Shown here in pieces: positions 51,945 through 62,007 of a stretch of 64,000 nucleotides of DNA (positions are counted from its first letter, which is position 1; each line of letters begins with the position of its first letter). The stretch covers positions 1,364,001 to 1,428,000 of the forward strand of contig NZ_JAJEJV010000004.1 of assembly GCF_021390675.1 (NCBI RefSeq), given 5' to 3'. Under the pieces are notes generated by a model that saw nothing but the letters and a program-made list of their open reading frames with translations, made no database searches and had not been told where the DNA came from. The stretch is from Dyella sp. 2HG41-7. GTDB taxonomy: Bacteria > Pseudomonadota > Gammaproteobacteria > Xanthomonadales > Rhodanobacteraceae. The position numbers were made by a program, and so were the translations under genes.

Positions 51945-52573
51945 GCCCATTCGCTCAAACCTTCCAGCTCATACAATTTTTTCCAGCTCGGACGCGCGCG
52001 CACTAAGTCGGCCAATCGTTTGAGCGCGGGCCATTCTGTTGCTGGACGCGGCATATTGCGGGACCAGCGCATCAGCATCGTGAGCATCAAATCCACGCCA
52101 GAGAAATTCGCGCCAAGCAAATACGGGCCGTGCGCGGCAAGATGCGCTTCCAAATGATCCCAAACCTTGGCAATTTTGCGTTGCAGGGCGGCGCGAAGTT
52201 CGGGCGTGTGTTCGTCGTTGCCGAGCTCCTGCGGATAGAACCAGAGCCGATACGCCGGCATCAACGCGTTGCAAAGGAAAACCAACCATTGCAGCCACGC
52301 TTCGCGCTCGGGTGTTCCCGCAGGCGGGATCAGTTTCGCTTCGGGATGTCGCTCCGCCAGGATCGTTAGCAGCGCGCCCGACTCGTACACCGGCCGGCCG
52401 TCGATCAACAACGTCGGCACCTTGCCGCCGGGATTGAGCTTGAGATACGCCGCGCCGTGTTGTTCGTCCTGATCGAAGTCGACCAGTTCGAGGCGATAGT
52501 CCGCCCCGATTTCCAACAGGGCCTGATGTACAACCATGCTCGCAGTAGCGGGTGAGTAATAAAGGGTGTACAT
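51941..52573 (-). CDS. Glutathione S-transferase
   Basis: This 210-residue cytosolic GST has a thioredoxin-like N-terminal domain MYTLYYSPATASMVVHQALL with the catalytic Ser/Tyr region, NPGGKVPTLL (cis-Pro) and DGRPVYESGALLTILAERHP for the glutathione site, and an all-helical C-terminal domain. It resembles the beta/GstA-like bacterial class. It is coupled to the downstream transporter by an ATGA overlap; whether the pair shares a pathway is unknown. Confidence 0.92.
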   Translation of the reverse strand: MYTLYYSPATASMVVHQALLEIGADYRLELVDFDQDEQHGAAYLKLNPGGKVPTLLIDGRPVYESGALLTILAERHPEAKLIPPAGTPEREAWLQWLVFLCNALMPAYRLWFYPQELGNDEHTPELRAALQRKIAKVWDHLEAHLAAHGPYLLGANFSGVDLMLTMLMRWSRNMPRPATEWPALKRLADLVRARPSWKKLYELEGLSEWA

Positions 52574-52636
52574 GGCTCGCCTTGGATGGGAAGGAAGTGG
52601 GCATCCTACCGCGTTGTCGTCGCATGGTTGGTGGCG

Positions 52637-55120
52637 TTACTCCGCGCGCAACAACCGCATGGGTGGCGTATGCGTCACTTTCCGCGTGCCGGCCAGTCCA
52701 AGCAACATCACGACAATCGCTGCGGCAAGGGCGGACAACGCAAGCGGCACCGGATGCGGCATGAAATCCTTCAGATGAAACACGCTGCGTCCCAGCCACC
52801 ATCCGCCTACCATCGAGCCGAGTGCGGCGGTGACGCCGGCAATCAATCCGAGCAACGCAAATTCGCACGCGGCTGCAATGCGCAGCAGATTGCGTCGCGC
52901 GCCCAGCGTGCGCAAAAGAGCCGCTTCATGACGTCGTTCCTGTCCGCTCGTGGCCAACGCAGCGGCCAATACGAGCGCGCCGGCAAGCAGACTGAAACCC
53001 AGCACCCAACGCACCGCGCCGGTCACGCGTTGCACGATTTCGCGCACGCGGTCGAGCAACGCATCGACATCGACCAGGCTGAGATTGGAATAGTCGCGCG
53101 ATAGCGTTGCCAGTTCCTCGGTGTGACCGCGCGGCAGATAGAAGCTGGCCAGCCACGTATGTGGCAAAGCCGTTGCGTGAGTGGGGTCCATCAGCAGGAA
53201 GAAGTTCACGCGAAACGACGTCCAATCCACATGGCGGAAACTGGCGATGCGTGCATCCACCTGGCCTTCGCCGACGTCGAAACGCATCGTGTCCCCCAGC
53301 TTGAGCGCATACATATCGCGCCACATCGTATCCACGGACACTTCTGGCTGCGAGGGATGCGGTTCAAACCAGGAGCCTGCGATCACGGTGTTGGACGGCG
53401 GCAAATCGTTCGACCAGGACAGGCGAAGCTGGCGATCGCTCCATTCTTTCGCGCGTTCGTCCTTGAACGTCATCGTGTCGATGGGATGGCCATTGATGGC
53501 GGTAAGTTTGCCCACCGCCAACGGCATCATGTTGAGTTGATTGGCGCCGATGCGTTGTAGCGCCTTGCTGAAATCGTCGCGTTGGTCGTCTTGCAGATTC
53601 AGCACGAACCAATTCGGCGTATCGCTCGGCAGTTCCTGGCGCCAACCATCCAACAAGGACGGCGCCACGACGGCCAACAGCAAGAGCGCGGTGAGCCCCA
53701 TGCTGAGCGCAGTGGCTTGCACGATGCTCAGCCCGCGTCGCCGCGCCAACGCCGCCATGCCTAGACGCAACGCGGGGTGACCGCCCGGCGCGATGCGTCG
53801 CGCGAGCCACAGCAACAATGCGGCAAGCAATGCGGCGACCACTGCAACGCCCAGCAGACTGACGGCGAGAATGCCGGCAAGTGTGGCCGATCCGCTGAGA
53901 TTCCAGATCAACGCGAGCGCCACGACGACGGGAATGAGGTAAAGCGCATCGAAGCGACGAATGCGACGCGCCATACTGGCGCGGAACACCGCGACCGGCG
54001 GTATATCGGCAAGCCGCACCAGCGGCGGCAGCGCAAAGCCGACCAGCACCGCAATGCCCATGCCGGCCGCCGCAAGCGAGGGCAGAATCGGCAACACCGT
54101 TGGCACGCCGACGAAAAGCTGGCTGGCGAACATCCATGCGCCTTGCGCAAGGGCGAGTGCCAGCACGACACCCAAAAACGCCGCAGGTATCGCCAAGCCG
54201 GCCATGGTGCCGATCAGTAATGTAAAGACGCGCGCGCGCGAGGTGCCAAGAGCGCGAAGCAGCGATACTTCGCTTGTCTTACGTCTTGCATAGCGTTGCG
54301 AGGCCAGCGCAATCGCTACACCTGACAGCAAGGCAGACAACAATGCAGTAAGTCGTAGAAATGCGCCCGCGCGATCGAACGCGCTGCGCATGCGTTCTTG
54401 CGTTTGCTCCGGCGTAATGAGCTCGCCGCCTTGCGGAAGCGCGGTCGATTGCGCCCATGTGCGCCAGCGCTGAACATCGGCGGGCTCGCCGGCGAGCAAT
54501 AAGCTGTGACGAGCGCGACTGCCAACGCCGAGCAATCCGGCTTGTTCGGCATCATCCAGGCTCATCAAGGCGCGCGGAGCCATCGCTACCAATTCGCCGC
54601 CATCGGGCTCTTGCATCAGCTCGCCGGCAATGCGCAGATCGCGACCGCCGAGTTGGATGCTGTCGCCGACGCGCTTGTTCAACGCCACCAGCGCTCGATG
54701 ATCGAGATACACGCTTCCAGCAGCCGGTGCGTGGCTGACGATTTGCCGGCCTGATGAATCGCTTATCAGCAGCGTGCCGCGCAACGGATACGCGTTATCG
54801 GCCGCCAACACATCCAGCAATTGGCTTTGTTGTTGCGCGAAGGCAACGCTCGGAAAACTTGCCGTTTGCGTGATCGACAAGCCGCGCTGGCGACCCGCAA
54901 CGGCGAATTTGTCGGGAATGTTTTGCGGTGCGGATACACCCAGATCGCCGCCGATCAATTCGGCGGCGCTAGCCAGTACGCCGCGTTCCATGCGCGCGGT
55001 AAGCGTCGCCACCACGCCCAAGGCGACAACAGCAAGCACCAGCGATGCCGCCAGCGTGCGCAGCTCCGGCAAATGCCATTCGCGGCGCAGACTGCGCAAT
55101 GCGAGGAGCAGAATCCTCAT
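52637..55120 (-). CDS. ybbP: YbbP-type ABC transporter permease (FtsX/MacB-like)
   Basis: This 827-residue permease has an N-terminal helix, a large periplasmic MacB-like domain (~45-250), three helices of an FtsX domain (~265-400), a second membrane helix group (~420-480), a second periplasmic domain, and a final FtsX unit (~700-810). Duplicated FtsX architecture is the YbbP pattern. ATG 55120 overlaps the ybbA stop (ATGA). The ybbA-ybbP/tesA divergent layout is the same as in E. coli. The transported or pulled substrate is unknown; a role in moving lipid or lipoprotein-like molecules is inference. Confidence 0.9.
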   Translation of the reverse strand: MRILLLALRSLRREWHLPELRTLAASLVLAVVALGVVATLTARMERGVLASAAELIGGDLGVSAPQNIPDKFAVAGRQRGLSITQTASFPSVAFAQQQSQLLDVLAADNAYPLRGTLLISDSSGRQIVSHAPAAGSVYLDHRALVALNKRVGDSIQLGGRDLRIAGELMQEPDGGELVAMAPRALMSLDDAEQAGLLGVGSRARHSLLLAGEPADVQRWRTWAQSTALPQGGELITPEQTQERMRSAFDRAGAFLRLTALLSALLSGVAIALASQRYARRKTSEVSLLRALGTSRARVFTLLIGTMAGLAIPAAFLGVVLALALAQGAWMFASQLFVGVPTVLPILPSLAAAGMGIAVLVGFALPPLVRLADIPPVAVFRASMARRIRRFDALYLIPVVVALALIWNLSGSATLAGILAVSLLGVAVVAALLAALLLWLARRIAPGGHPALRLGMAALARRRGLSIVQATALSMGLTALLLLAVVAPSLLDGWRQELPSDTPNWFVLNLQDDQRDDFSKALQRIGANQLNMMPLAVGKLTAINGHPIDTMTFKDERAKEWSDRQLRLSWSNDLPPSNTVIAGSWFEPHPSQPEVSVDTMWRDMYALKLGDTMRFDVGEGQVDARIASFRHVDWTSFRVNFFLLMDPTHATALPHTWLASFYLPRGHTEELATLSRDYSNLSLVDVDALLDRVREIVQRVTGAVRWVLGFSLLAGALVLAAALATSGQERRHEAALLRTLGARRNLLRIAAACEFALLGLIAGVTAALGSMVGGWWLGRSVFHLKDFMPHPVPLALSALAAAIVVMLLGLAGTRKVTHTPPMRLLRAE

Positions 55121-55815
55121 GTCAGCGGCTCCAGGCGGCCTTCCTGCAATTCCGCGCGCCGCATGCAACGCTCCGCCAGTTGTAGATCGTGCGTGACGAG
55201 TATCAGTGTAGTGTGGTGATCGCGATTGAGCGCAAACAGCAGGTCGCACACGTGGCGTCCCGTGCGTCGATCCAGATTGCCGGTGGGTTCGTCGGCGAAC
55301 AGCACGCGCGGGCTATGCACGAAAGCGCGCGCAATGGCGACGCGTTGTTGTTCGCCGCCGGAAAGCTGCGCGGGATAGTGTTTGCGGCGCGAACCGAGTT
55401 CGACGGCTTCCAGCGCAGCGCGCGCTTTTTCGCGCGCATCCGGCTGGCCTTCCAGTTCCAGCGGCAACATCACGTTTTGCTCAGCGGTCAATGCCGGCAG
55501 CAAATGAAACGATTGGAAGACGAAGCCGACCAGGCGACGACGCAAATCGGCGCGCGCTTCTTCGTCGAGCTGTTCCAGCGCATGGCCGTCCAGATGAATG
55601 CTGCCGCGCGTCGGTGTGTCCAATCCGGCAAGCAAGCCGAGCAGGGTGGTTTTGCCCGAGCCCGATGCGCCGACGATTGCAAAACTTTCGCCCGCACTTA
55701 CTTCCATGGCGACATTGCTGAGAATATCGAGCCGTCCCTCGGGACCGTTCACCGACTTGCTAACATCGCGCACTGCAAGCACATGTCTTTCATCTACAGG
55801 ACGAGAACCACTCAT
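55117..55815 (-). CDS. ybbA: YbbA-type ABC transporter ATP-binding protein
   Basis: This 232-residue LolD/MacB-type ATPase has Walker [11 protein letters not shown]-loop [11 protein letters not shown], signature [15 protein letters not shown], Walker [10 protein letters not shown] and switch His VTHDLQLAE. With ATG 55815 the start codon overlaps the tesA start codon on the other strand (CATG). An internal GTG or ATG cannot be excluded, but 55815 gives the usual N-terminus before [10 protein letters not shown]. It is coupled to ybbP downstream. Confidence 0.93.
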   Translation of the reverse strand: MSGSRPVDERHVLAVRDVSKSVNGPEGRLDILSNVAMEVSAGESFAIVGASGSGKTTLLGLLAGLDTPTRGSIHLDGHALEQLDEEARADLRRRLVGFVFQSFHLLPALTAEQNVMLPLELEGQPDAREKARAALEAVELGSRRKHYPAQLSGGEQQRVAIARAFVHSPRVLFADEPTGNLDRRTGRHVCDLLFALNRDHHTTLILVTHDLQLAERCMRRAELQEGRLEPLT

Positions 55816-56437
55816 GCGTCGTTTCCTATGTTCGCTTTTGCTGCTTTTGAGTTTCAGTGCGGTACAGGCGTCACCCACGGAAAACGCGCCTGCGAAATCG
55901 TTGGTCGTGCTGGGCGACTCCTTGTCCGCCGCGCACAACATTCCCGTAGAGGCCGGTTGGGTGCATCTGCTGGAAGTACGTCTCAAGCAGATGGAGCCGG
56001 GCTGGACGGTGATCAATGCCAGCATCAGCGGGGATACGTCGGTAAGCGGGCGCAATCGCCTGCCGGGGCTGCTGGCGCAGTACCACCCTCGCGTCGTGGT
56101 GATCGAACTGGGCGCCAACGATGGCTTGCGGGGCCTGCCGTTAAACGAGTTGCGGGCGAATCTCTCAAGCATGATCGACGCGGCCACGAAAAGCGGCGCC
56201 AAAGTGTTGCTGCTGGGTATCGAAATGCCGGTGAATTACGGGCCGCAGTATCGGGACGGTCTGCGCGCCGTTTACGCCGATCTGGCGCGCGAAAAGCACA
56301 CGGCCTTGGTGCCTTTTATGCTGGACGGGGTGGCCTTGAACCCCGCGCTGATGCAGGAAGACGGCCTGCATCCCGTGGCCGCCGGCGAGCCGATCGTGCT
56401 GAACACAATCTGGCCGAAACTTAAACCTTTGTTGTGA
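55814..56437 (+). CDS. tesA: Multifunctional acyl-CoA thioesterase/lysophospholipase TesA
   Basis: This 207-residue SGNH hydrolase has a signal peptide ([19 protein letters not shown]), so it is periplasmic. Block I is VLGDSLSAAHNIP with the nucleophile Ser, block II has the oxyanion Gly, block III is ELGANDGLRGLP with Asn, and block V DGLHP carries the catalytic Asp and His. It hydrolyses thioesters, lysophospholipids and arylesters in E. coli. It diverges from ybbA with overlapping ATG codons. Confidence 0.94.
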   Translation: MRRFLCSLLLLLSFSAVQASPTENAPAKSLVVLGDSLSAAHNIPVEAGWVHLLEVRLKQMEPGWTVINASISGDTSVSGRNRLPGLLAQYHPRVVVIELGANDGLRGLPLNELRANLSSMIDAATKSGAKVLLLGIEMPVNYGPQYRDGLRAVYADLAREKHTALVPFMLDGVALNPALMQEDGLHPVAAGEPIVLNTIWPKLKPLL

Positions 56438-56540
56438 TGAAACGGCCAACACGGTTTCGTTCACTGAAATTCACATCCCTCTTACCACCCCAATTGTTAG
56501 CCTTCACAAATGTGAAGACACCTACAGCGGCGAGGCGAAC

Positions 56541-57272
56541 ATGAGTTCACGTGACGAACATGCGGGGCTGATCCTGTTGGTTGAAGACAACCGTCAGATC
56601 GCGGAAATGGTGGGCGAATTTCTTGAGCGACGCGGCTACTCCGTTGATTTTGCTCAAGATGGCGTCAGCGGACTGCATCTGGCGGTCTCCAACAGCTACG
56701 ACGTGGTGGTGCTGGACCTGATGCTTCCGGGCATCGACGGCCTGGATGTCTGCCGCAAGCTGCGCGGCGACGCCAAGAAGTCGACCCCGGTACTGATGCT
56801 TACCGCGCGCGACACCCTGGAAGACAAGCTCGTGGGCCTGGAAGCCGGCGCCGACGACTACCTGGTGAAGCCCTTCGAAGTGCGCGAGCTGGAAGCCCGC
56901 CTGCGCGCCCTCATCCGTCGCGACCGTCGCCAGGTATCGAGCGAAGTGCTGACCGTGGGCGATATGACCCTGGATACCGCCACCCTGCGCCTGACCCGTT
57001 CGGGCCAGGAACTTACGGTGTCGCCGATCGGCCTGAAGCTGCTGGCGATCCTGATGCGCGAGTCGCCTCGCGTGGTCAGCCGTCGCGATATCGAGCGGGA
57101 AATCTGGGGAGATACCTTGCCCGATTCGGACACGTTACGTTCCCACCTTTACAATTTGCGCCGGGTGATCGACAAGCCATTCGATCGTCCGTTGCTTCAC
57201 ACCATTCATTCGGCGGGTTATCGCCTTGCCGATTTGGATGCAGAGTCGACTCCTATAAGCCACATTGCGTAA
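56541..57272 (+). CDS. OmpR-family response regulator
   Basis: This 243-residue regulator has a receiver domain (~11-125) with acidic EDN, phospho-Asp in VVVLDLMLPGIDG, Thr in LMLTARD and Lys in YLVKPFEVRE. A winged-helix DNA-binding domain follows at ~145-235 (LTVSPIGLKLLAILM ... RSHLYNLRRVIDKPF). It ends 20 bases before the probable start of the kinase, and a TTG inside its end is in frame with that gene. Signal and targets are unknown. Confidence 0.92.
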   Translation: MSSRDEHAGLILLVEDNRQIAEMVGEFLERRGYSVDFAQDGVSGLHLAVSNSYDVVVLDLMLPGIDGLDVCRKLRGDAKKSTPVLMLTARDTLEDKLVGLEAGADDYLVKPFEVRELEARLRALIRRDRRQVSSEVLTVGDMTLDTATLRLTRSGQELTVSPIGLKLLAILMRESPRVVSRRDIEREIWGDTLPDSDTLRSHLYNLRRVIDKPFDRPLLHTIHSAGYRLADLDAESTPISHIA

Positions 57273-57291
57273 TCGCCCGATACAACCATTC

Positions 57292-58275
57292 ATGACCTCG
57301 ACGGGGGCCACATCTACGCGCGCCGTTCGCGCGCGTGGGGGATTTCAACGCCGGTTGCTGCTGATTTTCGGCATGCAACTCGTGGCGGTGGCCGTGGTTT
57401 GCCTAATGGGGTATTACAACGTGGCGCCGGCCAGTGCCGTGCTGCTGCTGATTGTGATCGTAAGCATGTTGACCTGGCTCGCCATGGAACGCGCATGGCG
57501 GCAGGTCAGCACGCTTGCGCAATGGGTGGGAAATTGGAAAGAAGGGCAGGCGGATCTTACTGCGTTACAGCCGGATCGTTTGCGACGAGCGGACAGCGAT
57601 ATCGCCACGTTGGCGCGCGGGTTCCACAACTTCGCCAGTCGCATCGCCGGTTACAACGAACGCGAGCGCAACTTTACACGCGATGCGAGTCACGAGCTGC
57701 GCAGTCCGTTGACGGTGATCAAGATGTCGACGGACATGTTGGCCGACGAATCGGAGCTGAGCGAATTCGGTAAGCGTTCCGTGCAACGCATTCGCCGCGC
57801 CACGCGTGAGATGGAAGCCTTGGTCGAAGCCTTGTTGATTCTTGCGCGCGAAGCCGACAACGGTCAGGGCGAAGTGGATTTCGTGGTGAACGACGTCCTG
57901 CGCGAAGAACTCGCCAACGCGCGCGAAATGTTGCACGGCCATCCGATCGAATTGCGCCTGGAAGAACCGGCAACGTTCGCCTTGCACGGTTCGCCGCGCG
58001 TATTCGCGGTGTTGTGCTGGCAGTTGATTCGACACGCGAGTCAGTACACGGGGCAGGGCGTCGTGCAGGTGACGGTGATGCCTGGCATCGTCAACGTCAG
58101 CGCCACAGCTGGCGCGGAACAGCATCCGCCGGGGCCTGGGCAACAAGGTTTTGAATACGCTATTGCGCAACGTATCAGCGAACGTTTTTCGTGGCCGCTG
58201 AGTTTGCATGTGCAGGGCGGCAATCGATATGTCGCGGAAATTCGGTTTCCGCAGACGCAGCAGGTTTCGCGGTAA
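57292..58275 (+). CDS. Sensor histidine kinase with degenerate ATPase domain
   Basis: This 327-residue kinase has two membrane helices (~22-40 and ~45-65) with almost no periplasmic loop, a HAMP-like segment and an intact phospho-acceptor helix (H134 in DASHELRSPLTVIKMS). The HATPase region is degenerate. The N-box Asn is replaced (LIRHASQYT, His248), the G1 box lacks Asp (VSATAGAE, Ala271), and only the G2-like GPGQQGFEYAIA remains. ATP binding is therefore questionable. ATG 57292 is chosen; TTG 57265 would overlap the regulator gene. It is paired with the OmpR-type regulator. Confidence 0.85.
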   Translation: MTSTGATSTRAVRARGGFQRRLLLIFGMQLVAVAVVCLMGYYNVAPASAVLLLIVIVSMLTWLAMERAWRQVSTLAQWVGNWKEGQADLTALQPDRLRRADSDIATLARGFHNFASRIAGYNERERNFTRDASHELRSPLTVIKMSTDMLADESELSEFGKRSVQRIRRATREMEALVEALLILAREADNGQGEVDFVVNDVLREELANAREMLHGHPIELRLEEPATFALHGSPRVFAVLCWQLIRHASQYTGQGVVQVTVMPGIVNVSATAGAEQHPPGPGQQGFEYAIAQRISERFSWPLSLHVQGGNRYVAEIRFPQTQQVSR

Positions 58276-58298
58276 GCGTCGATTTCCCGCAATCTGTC

Positions 58299-58335
58299 CC
58301 CTCCCCTGCTTGCAGGGGAGGGTTAGGGTGGGGTT
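58299..58335. repeat. REP-like repeat, left inverted copy beside DUF559 gene
   Basis: A perfect 11-bp stem CCCTCCCCTGC-TT-GCAGGGGAGGG is followed by TTAGGGTGGGGTT. It is the inverted counterpart of the copy at 58718-58754 (35 of 37 bases match). It lies 9 bases from the DUF559 stop codon. Confidence 0.85.
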
Positions 58336-58344
58336 GCTCGTTCT

Positions 58345-58683
58345 TTAGCGCGCAACCAAATGCCGCCAAATTTCCTCCAGCACGGCATCCGTTCTGACCA
58401 TCACGTCGTCATTCCAGAACCGCAATACACGATAGCCGCGTGCCTCCAAGACCTGCGTTCGCTTGCCGTCGTATTCGGCGGCATCCACATGCTGGCCGCC
58501 GTCGATTTCAATGATCAGCATGGCTGGCAAGCAAACGAAATCTACAATGTAGCCAGCTATAGGTTGCTGGCGACGAAATTTATGGGTTGCCAAGTTCTTT
58601 TGGCGGAGATGGCGCCATAAGCACCATTCCGCATCTGTGCTCGCAAGACGCAATTGGCGTGCGCGCATCCATTCGTTTCGCAT
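58345..58683 (-). CDS. DUF559 / Vsr-like endonuclease-domain protein
   Basis: This 112-residue protein has the PD-(D/E)XK-like DUF559 pattern: AEWCLWRHLRQKNLATHKFR, QQPIAGYIVDFVC, LIIEIDGGQHVDAAEYD and YRVLRFWNDDVM. The Asp in DFVC and Glu/Gln in IEIDGGQH are the usual catalytic positions. The start is ATG 58683. Function is not established for the family; it is related in fold to the mismatch endonuclease Vsr. It is enclosed between inverted REP-like repeats, so the whole ~456-bp block could be a small mobile or domesticated unit. Confidence 0.88.
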   Translation of the reverse strand: MRNEWMRARQLRLASTDAEWCLWRHLRQKNLATHKFRRQQPIAGYIVDFVCLPAMLIIEIDGGQHVDAAEYDGKRTQVLEARGYRVLRFWNDDVMVRTDAVLEEIWRHLVAR

Positions 58684-58717
58684 GAAGCAAATCCGTTGCT
58701 TGGTCGCTAGATTGTGT

Positions 58718-58754
58718 AACCCCACCCCAGCCCTCCCCTGCAAGCAGGGGAGGG
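58718..58754. repeat. REP-like repeat, right inverted copy beside DUF559 gene
   Basis: AACCCCACCCCAG is followed by the hairpin CCCTCCCCTGC-AA-GCAGGGGAGGG. It is the reverse complement of the 58299 copy with two mismatches. It lies between the DUF559 start and the CoA-transferase stop. Confidence 0.85.
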
Positions 58755-58765
58755 AGCAAAGAGCT

Positions 58766-60121
<1,356 letters not shown>

Positions 60122-60317
60122 GGGATGCCTTCATACAGGGAGAGCCAGTTGCCTAGGATACGACGGATCGATGTCGTGCCACGCCATGTGAAGGCGTACG
60201 GGGCCATAAACCTAGACAGGTCATGCTTCGACGCGGATAGCGGTCGAAAGCCGCATTTTGGGTTGGAGCAGCTCGCTATACTGATCCCCCTGCAACACCG
60301 TTGGGGAGAATGATGGG

Positions 60318-61370
60318 ATGTCCCGTCGCCTTTTTGTCGCATTGCTCAGTTTCGGAATGGCGTTGGTGAGCCACGCCACCACACCGGTTTTGGTAATCCA
60401 TGGTGGCGCGGGCGTCATCAAGCGCGACATGACGCCGGCCAAGGAAAAAGCGGTGCGCGCGGCGATGACGAAGGCGTTGGAAGCGGGTTATGCACAACTT
60501 AAAGCAGGCAAGCCTGCGATCGATGCGGTGACAACCAGCATCGCCGTGCTGGAGGACGATTCCAACTTCAACGCCGGCAAAGGTTCGGTGTTCACCCACG
60601 ACGGCAAGAACGAATTGGACGCCGCGGTCATGGACGGCGAGTCCTTACGGGCTGGGTCGGTCGCTGGCGTGCATCGGGTCAAAAATCCGATTCTGCTGGC
60701 GCGCGCCGTGATGGACCATTCGCCGCACGTCATGCTCGTCGGTGATGGCGCCGAAGCGTTTGCGAAAGAGCAAGGCATCGTGCTGGTCGACCCCTCGTAC
60801 TTCCGCACGGAGGAGCGTTGGCAACAGTGGCAGAAAGTTTTGAAGGACGATGCGGAAAAGCACGCGCGCGCCGGTTCGGACCCGACCCATCACTTCGGTA
60901 CGGTGGGCGCGGTCGCACTCGATAAGGAAGGGCATCTCGCGGCCGGAACATCCACCGGCGGCATGGTCGACAAGCGCTGGGGACGCGTTGGCGATTCGCC
61001 CATCATCGGTGCGGGTACTTACGCCAACGCGCAGTGCGCCGTTTCCGGCACGGGTTGGGGCGAGTTCTACATGCGCACCGTGGCCGCGCACGAAATCTGC
61101 ATGCGCGTTTCCATGCTTGAGGAACCCGTGCAGCGCGCGGCGGCCGAAGTGATCAATCAGGAAATCCCATCGATGGGCGGTAGCGGCGGCGCAATTGCGC
61201 TGGATACGAACGGCAACATTGCCATACCGTTCAATACCGACGGCATGTATCGCGGCTGGATCGGCGCGGACGGTATCGCGCACGTGGCGCTCTACGATGA
61301 CGAGCCGGATCCGTCGAACCATCCGCCGGCAAGCGCAACATCGTCGGCGGATGCTTCAACGAACAATTAG
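60318..61370 (+). CDS. Exported isoaspartyl peptidase / L-asparaginase (Ntn hydrolase)
   Basis: This 350-residue protein has a signal peptide (MSRRLFVALLSFGMALVSHA), so the enzyme is predicted to be periplasmic, unlike cytosolic IaaA of E. coli. The Ntn-hydrolase precursor is cleaved before Thr195 in HHFGTVGAVALD; the TSTGGMVDKRWGRVGDSPII region binds substrate, and the N-terminal VIHGGAGVI is typical. It acts on isoaspartyl dipeptides or asparagine. A ~20-residue Ser/Ala/Pro tail ends the protein. The gene is monocistronic; GGGGAG precedes the start. Confidence 0.92.
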   Translation: MSRRLFVALLSFGMALVSHATTPVLVIHGGAGVIKRDMTPAKEKAVRAAMTKALEAGYAQLKAGKPAIDAVTTSIAVLEDDSNFNAGKGSVFTHDGKNELDAAVMDGESLRAGSVAGVHRVKNPILLARAVMDHSPHVMLVGDGAEAFAKEQGIVLVDPSYFRTEERWQQWQKVLKDDAEKHARAGSDPTHHFGTVGAVALDKEGHLAAGTSTGGMVDKRWGRVGDSPIIGAGTYANAQCAVSGTGWGEFYMRTVAAHEICMRVSMLEEPVQRAAAEVINQEIPSMGGSGGAIALDTNGNIAIPFNTDGMYRGWIGADGIAHVALYDDEPDPSNHPPASATSSADASTNN

Positions 61371-61380
61371 CGACAGCGTT

Positions 61381-61968
61381 TCAGTTGCTGCTTTGCGGAC
61401 GCTCGCGCACCGGATGTTTGCTGAGTTTGCGCTGCAAGGTGCGGCGATGCATGCCGAGGCGTCGCGCGGTTTCGGAGATATTGCCGTCGCATTCGGTAAG
61501 CACGCGCTGGATGTGTTCCCACTCCAGGCGACGTAGCGCGAGAGGCGCTTCCGGCGCATCCAGCACTTCGTCTTCGCCCTGGTGAGGGCTGTCGCCTTCG
61601 AGCAGCGCGCGCACCACGGCATCCGCATCGACGGGCTTGGCCAGATAATCGTGCGCACCACGCTTGATGGCTTCGACGGCTGTGGCGATCGACGCGTAGC
61701 CGGTCAGCAGCAGGATGCGCATATCGGGCATGAGTTCGTGCAGCTCGGGAATCAGGCGCAAGCCGTTTTCTTCGCCGAGCTTCAAGTCGAGCACGCAATG
61801 TTTCGGCTGATGACGTCGGGTGAGGGCGCGCGCTTCGTCGGCGTTGACGGCGCTAATCACTTCGAAGCCGCGTGACGCGAGCGCTCGGCTGAGCACGCGC
61901 ACGAAGGTGGCATCATCATCGACGACGAGCAGTGGGCGTGCCGCGCCGGTTGGATTTGGGGAACTCAT
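61381..61968 (-). CDS. regA: RegA/PrrA-type response regulator
   Basis: This 195-residue regulator has a receiver domain (~12-125) with DDD pocket and phospho-Asp61 (CVLDLKLGEENGL), Thr in LLLTGYAS and Lys in YLAKPVDAD. A Fis-type helix-turn-helix follows (GNISETARRLGMHRRTLQRK) and a short tail. This is the RegA/PrrA/ActR layout, which controls redox and respiratory genes in proteobacteria. Its partner regB is directly upstream (39 bases). Confidence 0.9.
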   Translation of the reverse strand: MSSPNPTGAARPLLVVDDDATFVRVLSRALASRGFEVISAVNADEARALTRRHQPKHCVLDLKLGEENGLRLIPELHELMPDMRILLLTGYASIATAVEAIKRGAHDYLAKPVDADAVVRALLEGDSPHQGEDEVLDAPEAPLALRRLEWEHIQRVLTECDGNISETARRLGMHRRTLQRKLSKHPVRERPQSSN

Positions 61969-62007
61969 GTGCTGCTTCCGAACTATCTGCCCGGCTAGTT
62001 TACCTTG

